Assembly: GCF_963678635.1 (NCBI RefSeq)
Contig: NC_087062.1
Location: forward strand, 86,961,845 to 87,025,844
Direction of reading: 5' to 3'
Length of the DNA: 64,000 nt
Source: Symsagittifera roscoffensis
Lineage: Eukaryota; Xenacoelomorpha; Acoela; Convolutidae
Part shown: positions 1 through 12,500 of the stretch, piece after piece
Numbering within the stretch: the first letter of the stretch is position 1
Layout: each line of letters opens with the position of its first letter
Program-made: the position numbers and the translations under genes
Notes under the pieces: model-generated
What the model was told of the DNA's origin: nothing
The model's input: the letters and a program-made list of their open reading frames with translations, nothing else
The model's database searches: none

Positions 1-437
1 TGCGTATTTCATTTCACTCTTCTCTAACTCGCACAAGAAAAACTGTCTCGGGCCATTGGTGTGTTTTTTGAAAAATTCTGGAACAGACGGTCCTATTTTA
101 TGATCTGAATTCGCAAGTTTTTTTCTCAAGTTCATATTTCTGCTTTGAGTGTTTGATTGTGCGATATTAAACTCAGCATGTGGTATCAGGCTGCTCAATA
201 TACGTGTATTAACTGTTTCAGGTCTCCATAACCTCAGTTCACGTATTAACTGTGAAGTGAACGAGCTCTCAGAAGGCAATTGTGGCAAATATTTGACAAG
301 AAAATCGGTTTAGACTTGATTTACATCCATATTGGGCTCAGGAATTGTATCAACATTACCCTGTCTGTCGATACAAAAGTATCAACATCTGTTTTTATTC
401 AAGTAGATATAAAGAATTGGAATTTTGAGTCGTAAAA

Positions 438-503
438 ATGGCAAGTGGGGATTTTACCAAGAAGTTAGCAGAAATTACTGACAAAGCAGAGCTGACTAAA
501 ATG
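438..503 (+). CDS. Smoothelin-like exon 1 (start exon), copy 1
   Basis: The ATG at 438-440 opens 22 codons (MASGDFTKKLAEITDKAEL then TKM), followed by donor GTGAGC in phase 0. The charged, helical N-terminus fits the start of the smoothelin motif. A near-identical copy lies at 7913-7978 with one change (Thr to Asn at residue 20). Confidence 0.65.
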
Positions 504-3500
504 GTGAGCTGAAAAAAAAACTTCTTTTAATTATAAGTTTAATCACTGCCAACTTTTTCCAGTTTGCTAATTTGAAGCCTAAAAATGTGTATTTTTTTCA
601 AAGGCAGATCTAGGATTTCAAAAAAGTCTCAAAACTTTCTTCAATTTTTTTTTATATCGACCAAATCGTTTTCCGCACTCTTCAAAGTCTTATTTAAAAA
701 ATGGTACAAACTTCGATAGAAAACTTAACGACTCTCACTACTTGCAGATGAACCGACAAATAGAGAAAAAAATTGAGTTGCTTCTCTTAAAAAATATTAA
801 GTTTGCAAAAACATCCGAAATATTGGAATTAAACTACCTGCACCACTAGAAATTTACAAAAAAAGCGAGGCGAAGTATCTCAAAACTTGCGATAAAACTT
901 AGACATAGCTTGACAAAATAAACAAAAAAAGTGATAAAGGCCGTAGAAAAAACCGAAAAAATTTATCTACCAAAAATTTTCCTACATTTGCTCTAATTTT
1001 GTCTTTGAATAAGAATTTCTTTCATGAAAATATGCCCAGAAGTAAGACAATTGAATACTTGAAAGCATCGAAAAAAAACTTAAAAAGCGGTAACAAAGCC
1101 GACAATTCTTGAGCAGACAAACACTGCGCCGAAAAACTCAGAATTTTTGTCTCCTCGAACAACTCAAAAAGAGGTTTCTAAACCATTACTTTACATGCTG
1201 AAACCTGTTAAGCTGAAGTAAGAGAAAAAAGAGATAACGAAAACAAATACTGATTTACTAAAATCGGAGTTCGTAAATGAGCAACCAACTTAAAACAAAA
1301 ATTACAATTGAAAGGGCATTAAAAATACAGAAAAAAAACTGTCTGTTCTCCATCTATCTGTTCGTTTTCAAGTAAACATGGAGATAATCACAATATCAGT
1401 CATCTTGCGAAGAAATTTATTAACGGAAAAAACTAGTACCCGATTCCAATAACCTTGCTTATAGCATGAAAAAAAGGCCAAAAACTAGTTTTAATAGAAA
1501 ATTTTGAATTGGTGAACCAATAAACACAATTATTCGCTGCAGGAGCCCCCTCACAATCAGCTGAGCTCAAAAACTATAGTATAAAAATCGAATTCCAAAA
1601 ATAGATCTCATGGGGCAGTGATCAAGTCAAATTATTGAGTGAGGGGATTTATTTCATATTTTTTTTACCTCGAATCAAAATCACAACGCTAAAATTTTCA
1701 TTATTGCATAGAACATTAATCTAATATGGTCAATTTGCCAATTCTTTTCGCTAAAGATCAATTCAATTACTAGAGCAGTTAAAAGATTTCAGTGAGAGCT
1801 TCGGTATATTTTTTTCGATGATGTTAAATTATAACTTAATGATTTCTCATATCAGACTTGTATGTTTAACTGGTCAAACTAAACTGAATTACAAACCGTT
1901 TTGATTATTTTTCAATCAGTAACCTTATTCTTCTGAAAACTGATTTTCGCTTAATTTTTAGCTAGACGAAACAACCGATTTTATGGAGAGAATCGCCCTC
2001 GAGGACAGATTAGAATCATTAGGACGTAAATTAAAGATTCAAGCCACGTGTTGTTAAAATCTGATAAACAAAAACTCTGTTAAACACATCAAGAGTACCA
2101 GTTTGCCATGCTCTCAGCGAATAGTCGTCGGATTTCTAGGTTTTAGGTATGGGTCTAGGACAACAAGCCGACGGGACTTCAAGCCGTAGGGACTTTAAGC
2201 CGAAATTAAAACTTTACAAGCACCCCAAATCTAATTTATAACCAATAATAAAATGTAGTTTAGATCTGGTTCCAAAAGTATACTGCTTATTAAGTTTACG
2301 ATTAGCAAAATTGATTAATATGATTAATAAGTTATATTTCCTAACTTTCTGCGGCACACTTGATCTAGTAGTAACGACTAAGAGCGGGACGACGAGAGGT
2401 CCCAGGTAACAATCAGGCTCTTACCTGTCTTTTTCACACGGGAAGTTTTGCGTTTCAAAACAAGTCTCAACCTTTTTTAAAGTCTGCGGATGTTTTTTCA
2501 ATTTATAGGCCCCATCACTACTTTTTCTTGTGCTGTGAGCAAATTTCATTGAAGTTAAAAATGTTTTTGATTAATTCCAGCAATTTGTTAGTTAACTAAC
2601 TCAAGCTTTTGCTTGCAATTTCCTTTTTGTTTCTCTGCTGACTATTGGCTTCATTTGTTTTAATTCATGTTTTATTGGCTCAATGACCTAATTTTACATC
2701 GTTCGAAAGGAAAAACGAAGAAAGATATATCTTTTCGTCTTTCCGGAGGGGAAAAAATAATTTGATCTTTGAAAATTTCAAGTTTTTCACAACTACGGTT
2801 TTGTTTTTGACTCAACGGGATTTTTTGCCTCAATGATTTTGTTGTTGCCTCAATTTCTTTTTTCGTCTTTACGGAGGGGAAGAGTAATAATTTAAGTTAT
2901 TGAAACTGTCAGATGTGTTTCACAATAACGATTTTGGTTTTTGCCTAAACAATATTGATTTTGCCTCAATATCTTGAATCGTTTTTCCGGAGGGGAAAAG
3001 CAATAACTGAGATTTCAATTACCTTCAAATGTTTTTGAAATTGGTCTGAAGAAAAAAGTCACTAGCCCGGGAGCAGATAGATGTCTTTTGTTCGTTAGTC
3101 CAGGCAAAAAACTTATGACCTCTTCCTATTCATATTTTCCATGGGGTGGTTGAAGATATTTTGAGATCCCCTCGAAAAAGGAGCGACGCTTCTTCAGAAG
3201 TTTGTATATGCATTAGATATCGTTTTTGGTAAGGGAATTATGCCAATATAAGCTTCAGATAACAAACATGGCATTATAATATAAGATAAACTGTTCGTCT
3301 CTGAGCTAATTTTGAGCTTCCCCGTTGCGCTCTCAAAGTTGAGATTTATCAATGTGAACAATCTTACAACCATTGCATTTTTCCTAAAAGCAAAGTTGAA
3401 CAAATATTTCGTACTTTACCAACTAACTGCGTCACGTAGCAAGTTTTTGTACTATCAAACATTTATTCCATTTGAAGGCTTTATACTTACCATTACAGGT

Positions 3501-6500
3501 TGTTTACTCAGGTGAGTTTTGGAGCAGTAGCATATCACAAAACGCTGGTAGGTAATTTGAAACTAATTGCTTTTTACCAATCGTTTCTACGACTTAGACT
3601 AATGACCTGGCCAGTTGGTGTTTACTGTGATGAATCCGTCGTATAATGGTTTTAGAACGCAAGTTCATTTGTCAAAGAACGCTATTTGGAAAGCTATGAG
3701 AGTAATTCAAGCCCTTGTAAAATTTGTAAAGTTTCCTGTGTTTTTTTCTCAGTTTTTCTAAAGGAACATAAACTCCCGGATGTGAAGTTTTTAATTGTCA
3801 TATAAATTTTCTTTATGAAAATTTTGAATGAGAGAAAAACTCGGTTTTGAGACGTTTTTGGAATAATTCAAAGCTAAAGCACAATGTAGCTTGGAAAAAA
3901 TGAATGAAAGTGTTTGTGCTTGGTTTACTTCTTCTTCGCACAAATTTTGACTTTTCAACTATAAATCATCCTGCGAAACCTATAAGTGCCATTTTGGCTC
4001 AAGTGGGTCAATTCAAGAATGCTTTTCTGAGTGAGATCAATTTTTGAAAAAGCATAGGATTTTGAAATTGATGTTTTTCGGGATAAATCCGTTATATAAC
4101 TGTTTTATAACGCCGAGTCATTCGTCAAAGAACACTACTTGGAAAGCTATGGGAGTATTCCAAGCGCCGGTAGAAATTTTAACGTTCTTTTTTTTAAAGT
4201 TCTTCCGTTAGTAAAAGAACATAAACTCCCGGATGTGAAGTTTGAAAAATTTTCAATTGTGATATAAATATTCTTTATGAAAAATGCTAATGAGAAAAAA
4301 ACTTGAATTTGAAACGTTTTAGGAATAGTTTAAAGCAAAGGCCGATTGTTTTTCGACCAATAGAATGAAATTGTTTGTGCTTGGTGAACTTTTTCTCTGG
4401 AATTTCTTCAAATTTTGGTTTTTCAACTATCAGTCATCTTGTTCAACCCTAAGTGTAATTTTGGCTCAACTGACGCAACCCAAGGATGTTTTTCTAAGTG
4501 AAATCAACTAAAAAATGGAAAAAATTTGAAAGCATTTTGCTAGTTTTGGAGAAGTTCAACTCGCTTACACATGTTCCAATAGTTTTTGCTCGGAAACCGT
4601 ACAAAATTCTCTGATGTTTTGTATCGATTGGTTATCAACAAAAATGCGGATTATTTATACTTGGGGTTGTTTTTTATTCACTCAATTTTTGAATGTTAAA
4701 CTCAGCGTTTTTGTCGGAAAGTTAAATTACATCTTACAAATATTTTCAAACAATAGAAAATGATCTATGATCAGTTTTTGAAAAGTTAGGGGAGTTTGAA
4801 AATGACCAATTTGCGATAACTAACGCACGTTTCATTGCGTTTTTAAAGCACGCTTAAGCGGCGCGTTAAATTTTTCCAGACTAATTTCAGCTAATCAAAT
4901 TGATCATTTTTAGATACAAGAGGCGATATACATATATTTGTACTTCACATGGCGTTTGAGGGATAAAACGGAAAAAAAAACGGAGCAACAACTTTTTTTT
5001 CTAAATTCAAAAGCAATTGAAAGATAAGGGACTTCACTTTGATATACGAGCAGTCTTGTTTGTTATTCACTCAAATTGCGGCAATCGAAATACTAATGAC
5101 CCGTTATTATATTGTCGAAATTTTTACTTTCCAATATTTTTCGTGAATTTCTGGGAGCTTTAAAACTGCCAATTATGCTTAACATTATTTACCAATGATG
5201 CTTAAAGCGGAATATAAACATATTATCCGTGGGGAGTTTTTCAGCCCTAGATTATTCCAATTGGAATGGAGGCAAGCTAATATGTCGTAATAATTTCGTA
5301 AAACTCAGATTTTAACCTTTTTTGATTGAACTTGTCTTAAATTTATAGGTTTCAATGTTTAGTAAAAAACTCTCCGATAACGATTGAAGAACAGTCAAAT
5401 CATTCACAACTCTGCCTTGATATACGAGCAGTCTTGTTTCACATAACTTATACACAATTGTTCAAATTATGTCGTTTAATTTTTTGGCACTGACTTAACG
5501 CAGAAACGGTTTTACAACTCAGCGCTCGATTCTTTGGTAATACCTGATTCAAGTTGATTTTCTTACAGGCGCTTTTCCAATAACTTCCCGTCAAACCCTA
5601 CCTGGCTGCACGGGATCGTCAAAATGCGTATTGTTTTTTTTTCGACCGTATCGACCAACACTCGGCTTATTTTGACCGTGTTCGTCCGTAAAAAACGTGC
5701 TCTACTGTGCTCGACGATAGCAAGATATGTTTCGACCGTGCTCGGCCAAAATCACTGTGCTCGATCGTGCTGGCCTCAATTGAGATATGTTTCAAACGTC
5801 TCGAGTCAAATTCTAGTAAGTTTCCACTTTGAACTGTCATTAATTATCCAATCTTAAACTTTAAAATATATGCTTTTCAAATAACATCTCTGGATGCTTT
5901 TTCAAATCAGAATGACATTATTGGGTTATTTGCTGAAATGCTTTGTATAGATTCACTATTTTTGAGCTTTTTTGTCTTATGGATACTCTAGTTTTCAATT
6001 TGAGTCCAAAATGTTTACAAATATGTTGATATATAAAAGAAAATTTTCTTTTTGACTCGTTTACGGCAGGCAATCGGTAATTTTCGACCGTTCTTGAAAT
6101 ATAATTGGAGCATGCTCGAGGTAATTTTTTGACCGTGCTTCAGACATTTTCCGACCGTGATTGCCAAACTTTTGATGTTTTTTCTGTTGTTTATTGCTTG
6201 CCCTGATTTTATTTGCTTACCCTTTATATGACGTATTCGAATTTTGTTTGTATCTCAACCAAAAGACTTGAAACATGGATACTGGTTGAGTTCTTACTTC
6301 ATTTTCCAAGCTTTTCCCGACGACTGAAAAGAGCTTTCGATTCGGATGTGCTCTTTCACAGCCATGCAGCACAATGAAAAAACTTTTGTTTCACAAGAAA
6401 CTTTCAGCATTGCCGTCTGAATTGCTTCATCCTCTTTCCCCACTTTTTCTGTAACGCTTCGGCCAAAAAATGTTCAATATTCTTGTTTTATAAAGATTTA

Positions 6501-9500
6501 TTGCTATTGCCAAGTTGTTGGCAGTATCGCTTACCTTGAGAAGTTTAATCGGTCAAAAAATAAAGCGTTTTTAGGTTAGTTAGTTTTTCGGAATTCATTT
6601 TTACATATAGAAATCACAATAAGATTAAAAATTAGCAAACAAATTACCAGTTTTAGTTTAATTTTTTCGTTCAGATTCGTTGAACGAAAAGATAATGCCA
6701 TTATTTTGATATTTACTATATTTAGAAAATTACTGATGTCGGAACCTTCCGTGCTTTGCACAGCAGATGACTTTTTAGGTAGTTCGTTCCTAGTTTAGTT
6801 TTGAAATCTGCGTATTTCATTTCACTCTTCTCTAACTTGCTCAAGAAAAACTGTCTCGGGCCATTGGTGTGTTTTTTAAAAAATTCTGGAACATACGGTC
6901 TTATTTTATGATCCTAATTCGCAAGTTTTATTCTCAAGTTCATACTTCTGCTATGAATGTTTGATTGTGCGATATTAAAGTCAGCATGTGGTATCAGGCT
7001 GCCCGACGACTGAAAAGAGCTTTCAATTCGGATGTGCGCTTTCACAGCCATGCAGCACATAGAAAAAAATTTCAGCATTGCCGTCTGAATTGCTTTCATC
7101 CTCTTTCCCCACTTTTTCTGTAACGCTTCGGCCAAAAAATGTTCAATATTCTTCTTTTATAAAGATTTATTGCTATTGCCAAAATGTTGGCAGTATTGTT
7201 TACCTTGAGCAGTTTAATCGGTCAAAAACTGAAGCGTTTTTAGTTAGTTAGTTTTTCGGAAGCCATTTTTACATATGGAAATCACAATAAGATCGAAAAT
7301 TAGCATACAAATTAGCAGTTTTAGTTTAATTTTTTCGTTCAGATTCGTTGATCGAAAATATAATGCCAACATTTTGATACTTACTATATTTAGAAATTTA
7401 CTGATGTCGGAACCTTCCGTGCTTTGCACAGCAGATGACATTTTAGGTAGTTCGTTCCTAGTTTAATTTTGAAGTCTGCGTATTTCATTTCACTCTTCTC
7501 TAACTCGCACAAGAAAAACTGTCTCGGGCCATTGGTGTGTTTTTTGAAATATTCTGGAACAGACGGTCTTATTTTATGATCTGAATTCGCAAGTTTTTTC
7601 TCAAGTTCATATTTCTGCTTTGAGTGTTTGATTGTGCGATATTAAACTCAGCATGTGGTATCAGGCTGCTCAATATACGTGTATTAACTGTTTCAGGTCT
7701 CCATAACCTCAGTTCACGTATTAACTGTGAAGTGAACGAGCTCTCAGAAGGCAATTGTGGCAAATATTTGACAAGAAAATCGGTTTAGACTTGATTTAAA
7801 TTCATATTGGGCTCAGGAATTGTATCAACACTACCCTGTCTGTCGATACATAAGTATCAACATCTGTTTTTATTCAAGTAGATATAAAGAATTGGAATTT
7901 TGAGTCGTAAAAATGGCAAGTGGGGATTTTACCAAGAAGTTAGCAGAAATTACTGACAAAGCAGAGCTGAATAAAATGGTGAGCTGAAAAAAAAACTTCT
8001 TTTAATTATAAGTTTAATCACTGCCAACTTTTTCCAGTTTGCTAATTTGAAGCCTAAAAATGTGTATTTTTTTTCAAAGGCAGATCTAGGATTTCAAAAA
8101 AGTCTCAAAACTTTCTTCAATTTTTTTTTATATCGACCAAATTGTTTTCCGCACTCTTCAAAATCTTATTTAAAAAATGGTACAAACTTCGACAGAAAAC
8201 TTAACGACTCTCACTACTTGCAGATTAACAGACAAATAGAGAAAAAAATTGAGTTGCTTCTCTTAAAAAAATATTAAGTTTGCAAAAGCATCCGAAATAT
8301 TGGAATTAAACTACCTGCACCACTAGAAATTTACAAAAAAAGCGAGGCGAAGTATCTCAAAACTTGCGATAAAACTTAGACATAGCTTGACAAAATAAAC
8401 AAAAAAAGTGATAAAGGCCGTAGAAAAAACCGAAAAAATTTATCTACCAAAAATTTTCCTACATTTGCTCTAATTTTGTCTTTGAATAAGAATTTCTTTC
8501 ATGAAAATATGCCCAGAAGTAAGACAATTGAATACTTGAAAGCATCGAAAAAAAACTTACAAAGCGGTAACAAAGCCGACAATTCTTGAGCAGACAAACA
8601 CTGCGCCGAAAAACTCAGAATTTTTGTCTCCTCGAACAACTCAAAAAGAGGTTTCTAAACCATTACTTTACATGCTGAAACCTGTTAAGCTGAAGTAAGA
8701 GAAAAAAGAGATAACGAAAACAAATACTGATTTACTAAAATCGGAGTTCGTAAATGAGCAACCAACTTAAAACAAAAATTACAATTGAAAGGGCATTAAA
8801 AATACAGAAAAAAAACTGTCTGTTCTCCATCTATCTGTTCGTTTTCAAGTAAACATGGAGATAATCACAATATCAGTCATCTTGCGAAGAAATTTATTAA
8901 CGGAAAAAACTAGTACCCGATTCCAATAACCTTGCTTATAGCATGAAAAAAAGGCCAAAAACTAGTTTTAATAGAAAATTTTGAATTGGTGAACCAATAA
9001 ACACAATTATTCGCTGCAGGAGCCCCCTCACAATCAGGTTGGCTCAAAAACTATAGTCTAAAAAATGAGTTCCAAAAATGGATCTCTTGGGGCAGTGAAC
9101 AATTCCTGAGGGATTTATTTTAAATTTTTTTTACCTCGAATCAAAATCACAACGCTAAAACTTTCATTATTGCATAAAAATTAATCTAATATGGTCAATT
9201 AGCCAATTGTTTTCGCTAAAGAGTGAATTTGATTTAAGATCAATTCAATTACTAGAGCAGTCAAAAGATTTCAGTGAGAGCTTCGGTATATTTTTCTCGA
9301 TCATGTTAAATTATAACTTATTGATTTCTCAAATCAGACTTGAATGTTTAACTGGTCAAACTAAACTGAATTACAAACCGTTTTGATTATTTTTCAATCA
9401 GTAACCTTATTCTTCTGAAAACTGATTTTCGCTTAATTTTTAACTAGACGAAACAACCGATTTTATGGAGAGAATCGCCCTCGAGGACAGATTAGAATCA

Positions 9501-12500
9501 TTAGGACGTAAGTTAAAGATTCAAGCCACGTGTTGTTAAAATCTGATAAACAAAAACTCTGTTAAACACATCAAGAGTACCAGTTTGCCATGCTCTCAGC
9601 GAATAGTCGTCGGATTTCTAGGTTTTAGGTATGGGTCTAGGACAACAAGCCGACGGGACTTCAAGCCGAAGGGACTTCAAGCCGAAATTAAAACTTTACA
9701 AGCACCCCAAAACGCTATTTTATCATCTGCAAAATGTTGCTTTTCTAAAACTTTGGCAAGTTTAGTCCATAGTAAGCGTTATTCATGACAAGTCACCACT
9801 TGTGATTCGCATCCGTTAATAACATCAGCCGGTTTTTGAAATGCATAATTTATAAACATGAAAAATGCCTCCAACCATATTTTACTTTTTAAATTTCCGG
9901 AACATCATTTGGAGGCTTAATTTATATGCAAACGCCAATAAATAGTGAAGAAAGATCATGAAATTCAGAAATTTTTCAAAAAAGTTTTCAAATTGTTCAT
10001 ATTTCACGACTTTATAAGGAATTGTTCGGCTTGAAGTACCTAGTTTTACAATTATTCGATCTGCTTTGTGTCAAGGGCGTTTTGAACAATTGTCATCAAA
10101 TCAATTAGATCGTCCAAAACTGAGGGTATAGTATAAAGAAAATGCGACAAACGCTGTTTTTGCGCCATTCAGAAAGTTTTGAACCAAAACTGGATTTTAT
10201 CGGCGAGCTTTTGTGGTTTTGGAGTTCACTACAAAACACAGAGGCGGCGCTGAGCTTGACACCAATTAAGATACAACAAGTATAGAATGAAAACAGTATG
10301 ATGCTAAAAAAAGTAGCAAACAATATTTTAAACGATGTTACTATTGAAGTGCGAACTAAAAAAAAAGAAAAATATATAAAAATTGGAAAAAGAAGATTTT
10401 TTTTATGTTTAAATTTATTGAAGTTTTTTATGACAAGGCTTTTGCGCGTTGATTTTGAGCTTTCAAAAAATTGTGTCAGTGTCTTATCAATCTAAAAAAA
10501 AAACACAACCGAAAGTTTTGGGAAACAAAAAATTAATTAAAAAGCCGACAGAAATAATCAGAAATAATCTTAAATTTTATTTTCATTTTAATGTCATTTT
10601 TTCTGCGTGGTTTGATAAAAGATCTGAACAAAATTTAGAGCTTAGGTATATTCGACAATCACAGTTAAGTAAGAAACAAAAACTAAAAAAAAAATAATAA
10701 AAAAAAAAATCACGTTTTTTTGCAATTTTTTGAATGTTGATTCCAAGAAACTAAAAAACTAAAAAAAACCACTTTTACTGGGGTAAAACTAAGTTTTCAT
10801 GGTTTAAATTGAGCTAATGTTAGCTATTAAGCTATTAAAACAAGCTAGTGTATGCCTGCTAGCTCGCTTTATTCGCTCGAATTACGACTGAAAAACAAAA
10901 ATTTTAACCTGTTTTTTCTCAATCTTTGGACAAGTTTCTGTCAATTTTTAAATGTAGTTAGAATCACGTCTGAAAGGGTTTGAGATTGATATATCATTCT
11001 CACTCATTACATTCTGATGATTAATTGTGGTATCTGATTTTGCGTGAAAAAAAACTAAAAAACCCGAATAGAAAGTTCTTCCCATTTTTCAAAAAAAAAT
11101 TGTATATGTTGCCAAGAGTATGTCAACAACACAACCTCTAAAATGTTTCAAATGATTTTGTTAAACAAATTGTTAACCCGAAAATTTTTTTTTTTTTCCA
11201 ACTTGCTAATCGCAAGCTTCATAACTGACGGTAAAATAATTTATAACTTTCGCGATCATTAAATTCCCATTTTTCTGTCGACGTACATACTCTATTTTAT
11301 ATTTTACATGTATTTATCCAAAACTACTCGTGTTTTACTTTATTATGATACAAATAAACCACCAAAAAACTACAGCTATGAATATTATAAATTTTTGTTG
11401 ACAAAAACAAGGTAGTTTTTCAAACCCATGAATGCACACTGAAGATACTGCTATTTTTTTCTTCAGAGAAGCAAGATCTCGGGTTCAATGGTGCGACGCC
11501 TTCTCCTTCGACTTCAACGCCCTCGACGAGTGCTAAAAAACTTGAAGTATCTTCATTGAGGACTCCCGGGTCAACAGGCAAACGACTATCATGTTAATAA
11601 TAGCCTTTATTTATTTGGTAGCTTAAGTAATTTATAACATAGAGCTCATTGCATATATAACATATAGCTTAAGTAATCTGTCTCTTGTACAACGAAACTC
11701 ATCAAGAACGATGCAAAAAGTTAAAAACAGCTTATTGAGGCTTGTCCATGAAAACCTAAGTCAGCTGTTGCGAGACAATTTCCTGACATGATCCAAGTGA
11801 ATTTGAAAAATAATAAATCTTAATCATCACTTTACGTTCCAGAAACCAAAACTTTTTGCCTTTGAAACATCAATTTAGTCGATGCACAGTTGGTATTCGA
11901 CCGTGCAATGAATTTAGACCGCTCACTTTTAACCGGTACAAAATATTTATCATCATCTTCAGAAACGGGCTATTTTTTCAACTATTTTATGCTACAGGAC
12001 ATACTAAAGAACATTCAGCCCTATAAAAGATTAATTCAACTAATGAGAACTTTTGGCTAGTAAGGAATTCCTCCATTTGTCAAAAGGAGTGGTAAAAGAT
12101 CCAGTCTTTGTGTTAAATTTGACTCTTCGTGTTTGATGACTCTTCGTGTTAAATTTGAGCATCATGGAAACCCAATTGCCGCATTTAACCCTCTGCTTGT
12201 TAAGTAGAATAGTTTAAAGAAAACTAAGAACTATCTTTTGAGCCAAAAAAAGAATTCTCAAACCACATAATCGAGATGAATGGGTCATTTTATTGCAATT
12301 CATGCAAAATTTGTGGTAATTTTCATTCAAGGCTAATGCAAAAACAAAATACTTATCTGAAAAAATGTGACTTATGTTGTTTTTTTTCAGTTCACACATT
12401 TTTGTCCGGGGACAAAGCAAACAGGTGAGATTTTGTAGTAGCTCTAGAGAGCGTAACGGGAAAAACAATTGCGATGATGGAACATACAACATTTTCAGCT

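Larger units (their letters stand above)
1..2230 (+). repeat. Segmental duplication, copy 1 (5' end of smoothelin-like gene)
   Basis: This segment matches 7477-9709 nearly base for base (offset about 7476), including both N-terminal smoothelin-like exons and the intron between them. The copies differ by scattered substitutions and short indels, for example in the stretch just before exon 2. The left edge runs off the window. Homology ends just after a shared CAAGCACCCCAAA. Confidence 0.85.
7477..9709 (+). repeat. Segmental duplication, copy 2 (5' end of smoothelin-like gene)
   Basis: Second copy of the 2.2-kb block seen at the window start, lying about 7.5 kb downstream between that copy and exon 3. 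It carries a second exon 1 with an intact start and donor, and an exon 2 whose acceptor AG has become AA. Confidence 0.85.

Noticed and set aside
11470-11530. Alternative frame in exon 3 reading QWCDAFSFDFNALDEC
   Set aside because: Tempting because of the Trp-Cys of a CH first helix, but it ends at once, does not fit neighbouring phases, and lies far from the CH exons; the Ser/Thr/Pro frame is longer and phase-consistent.
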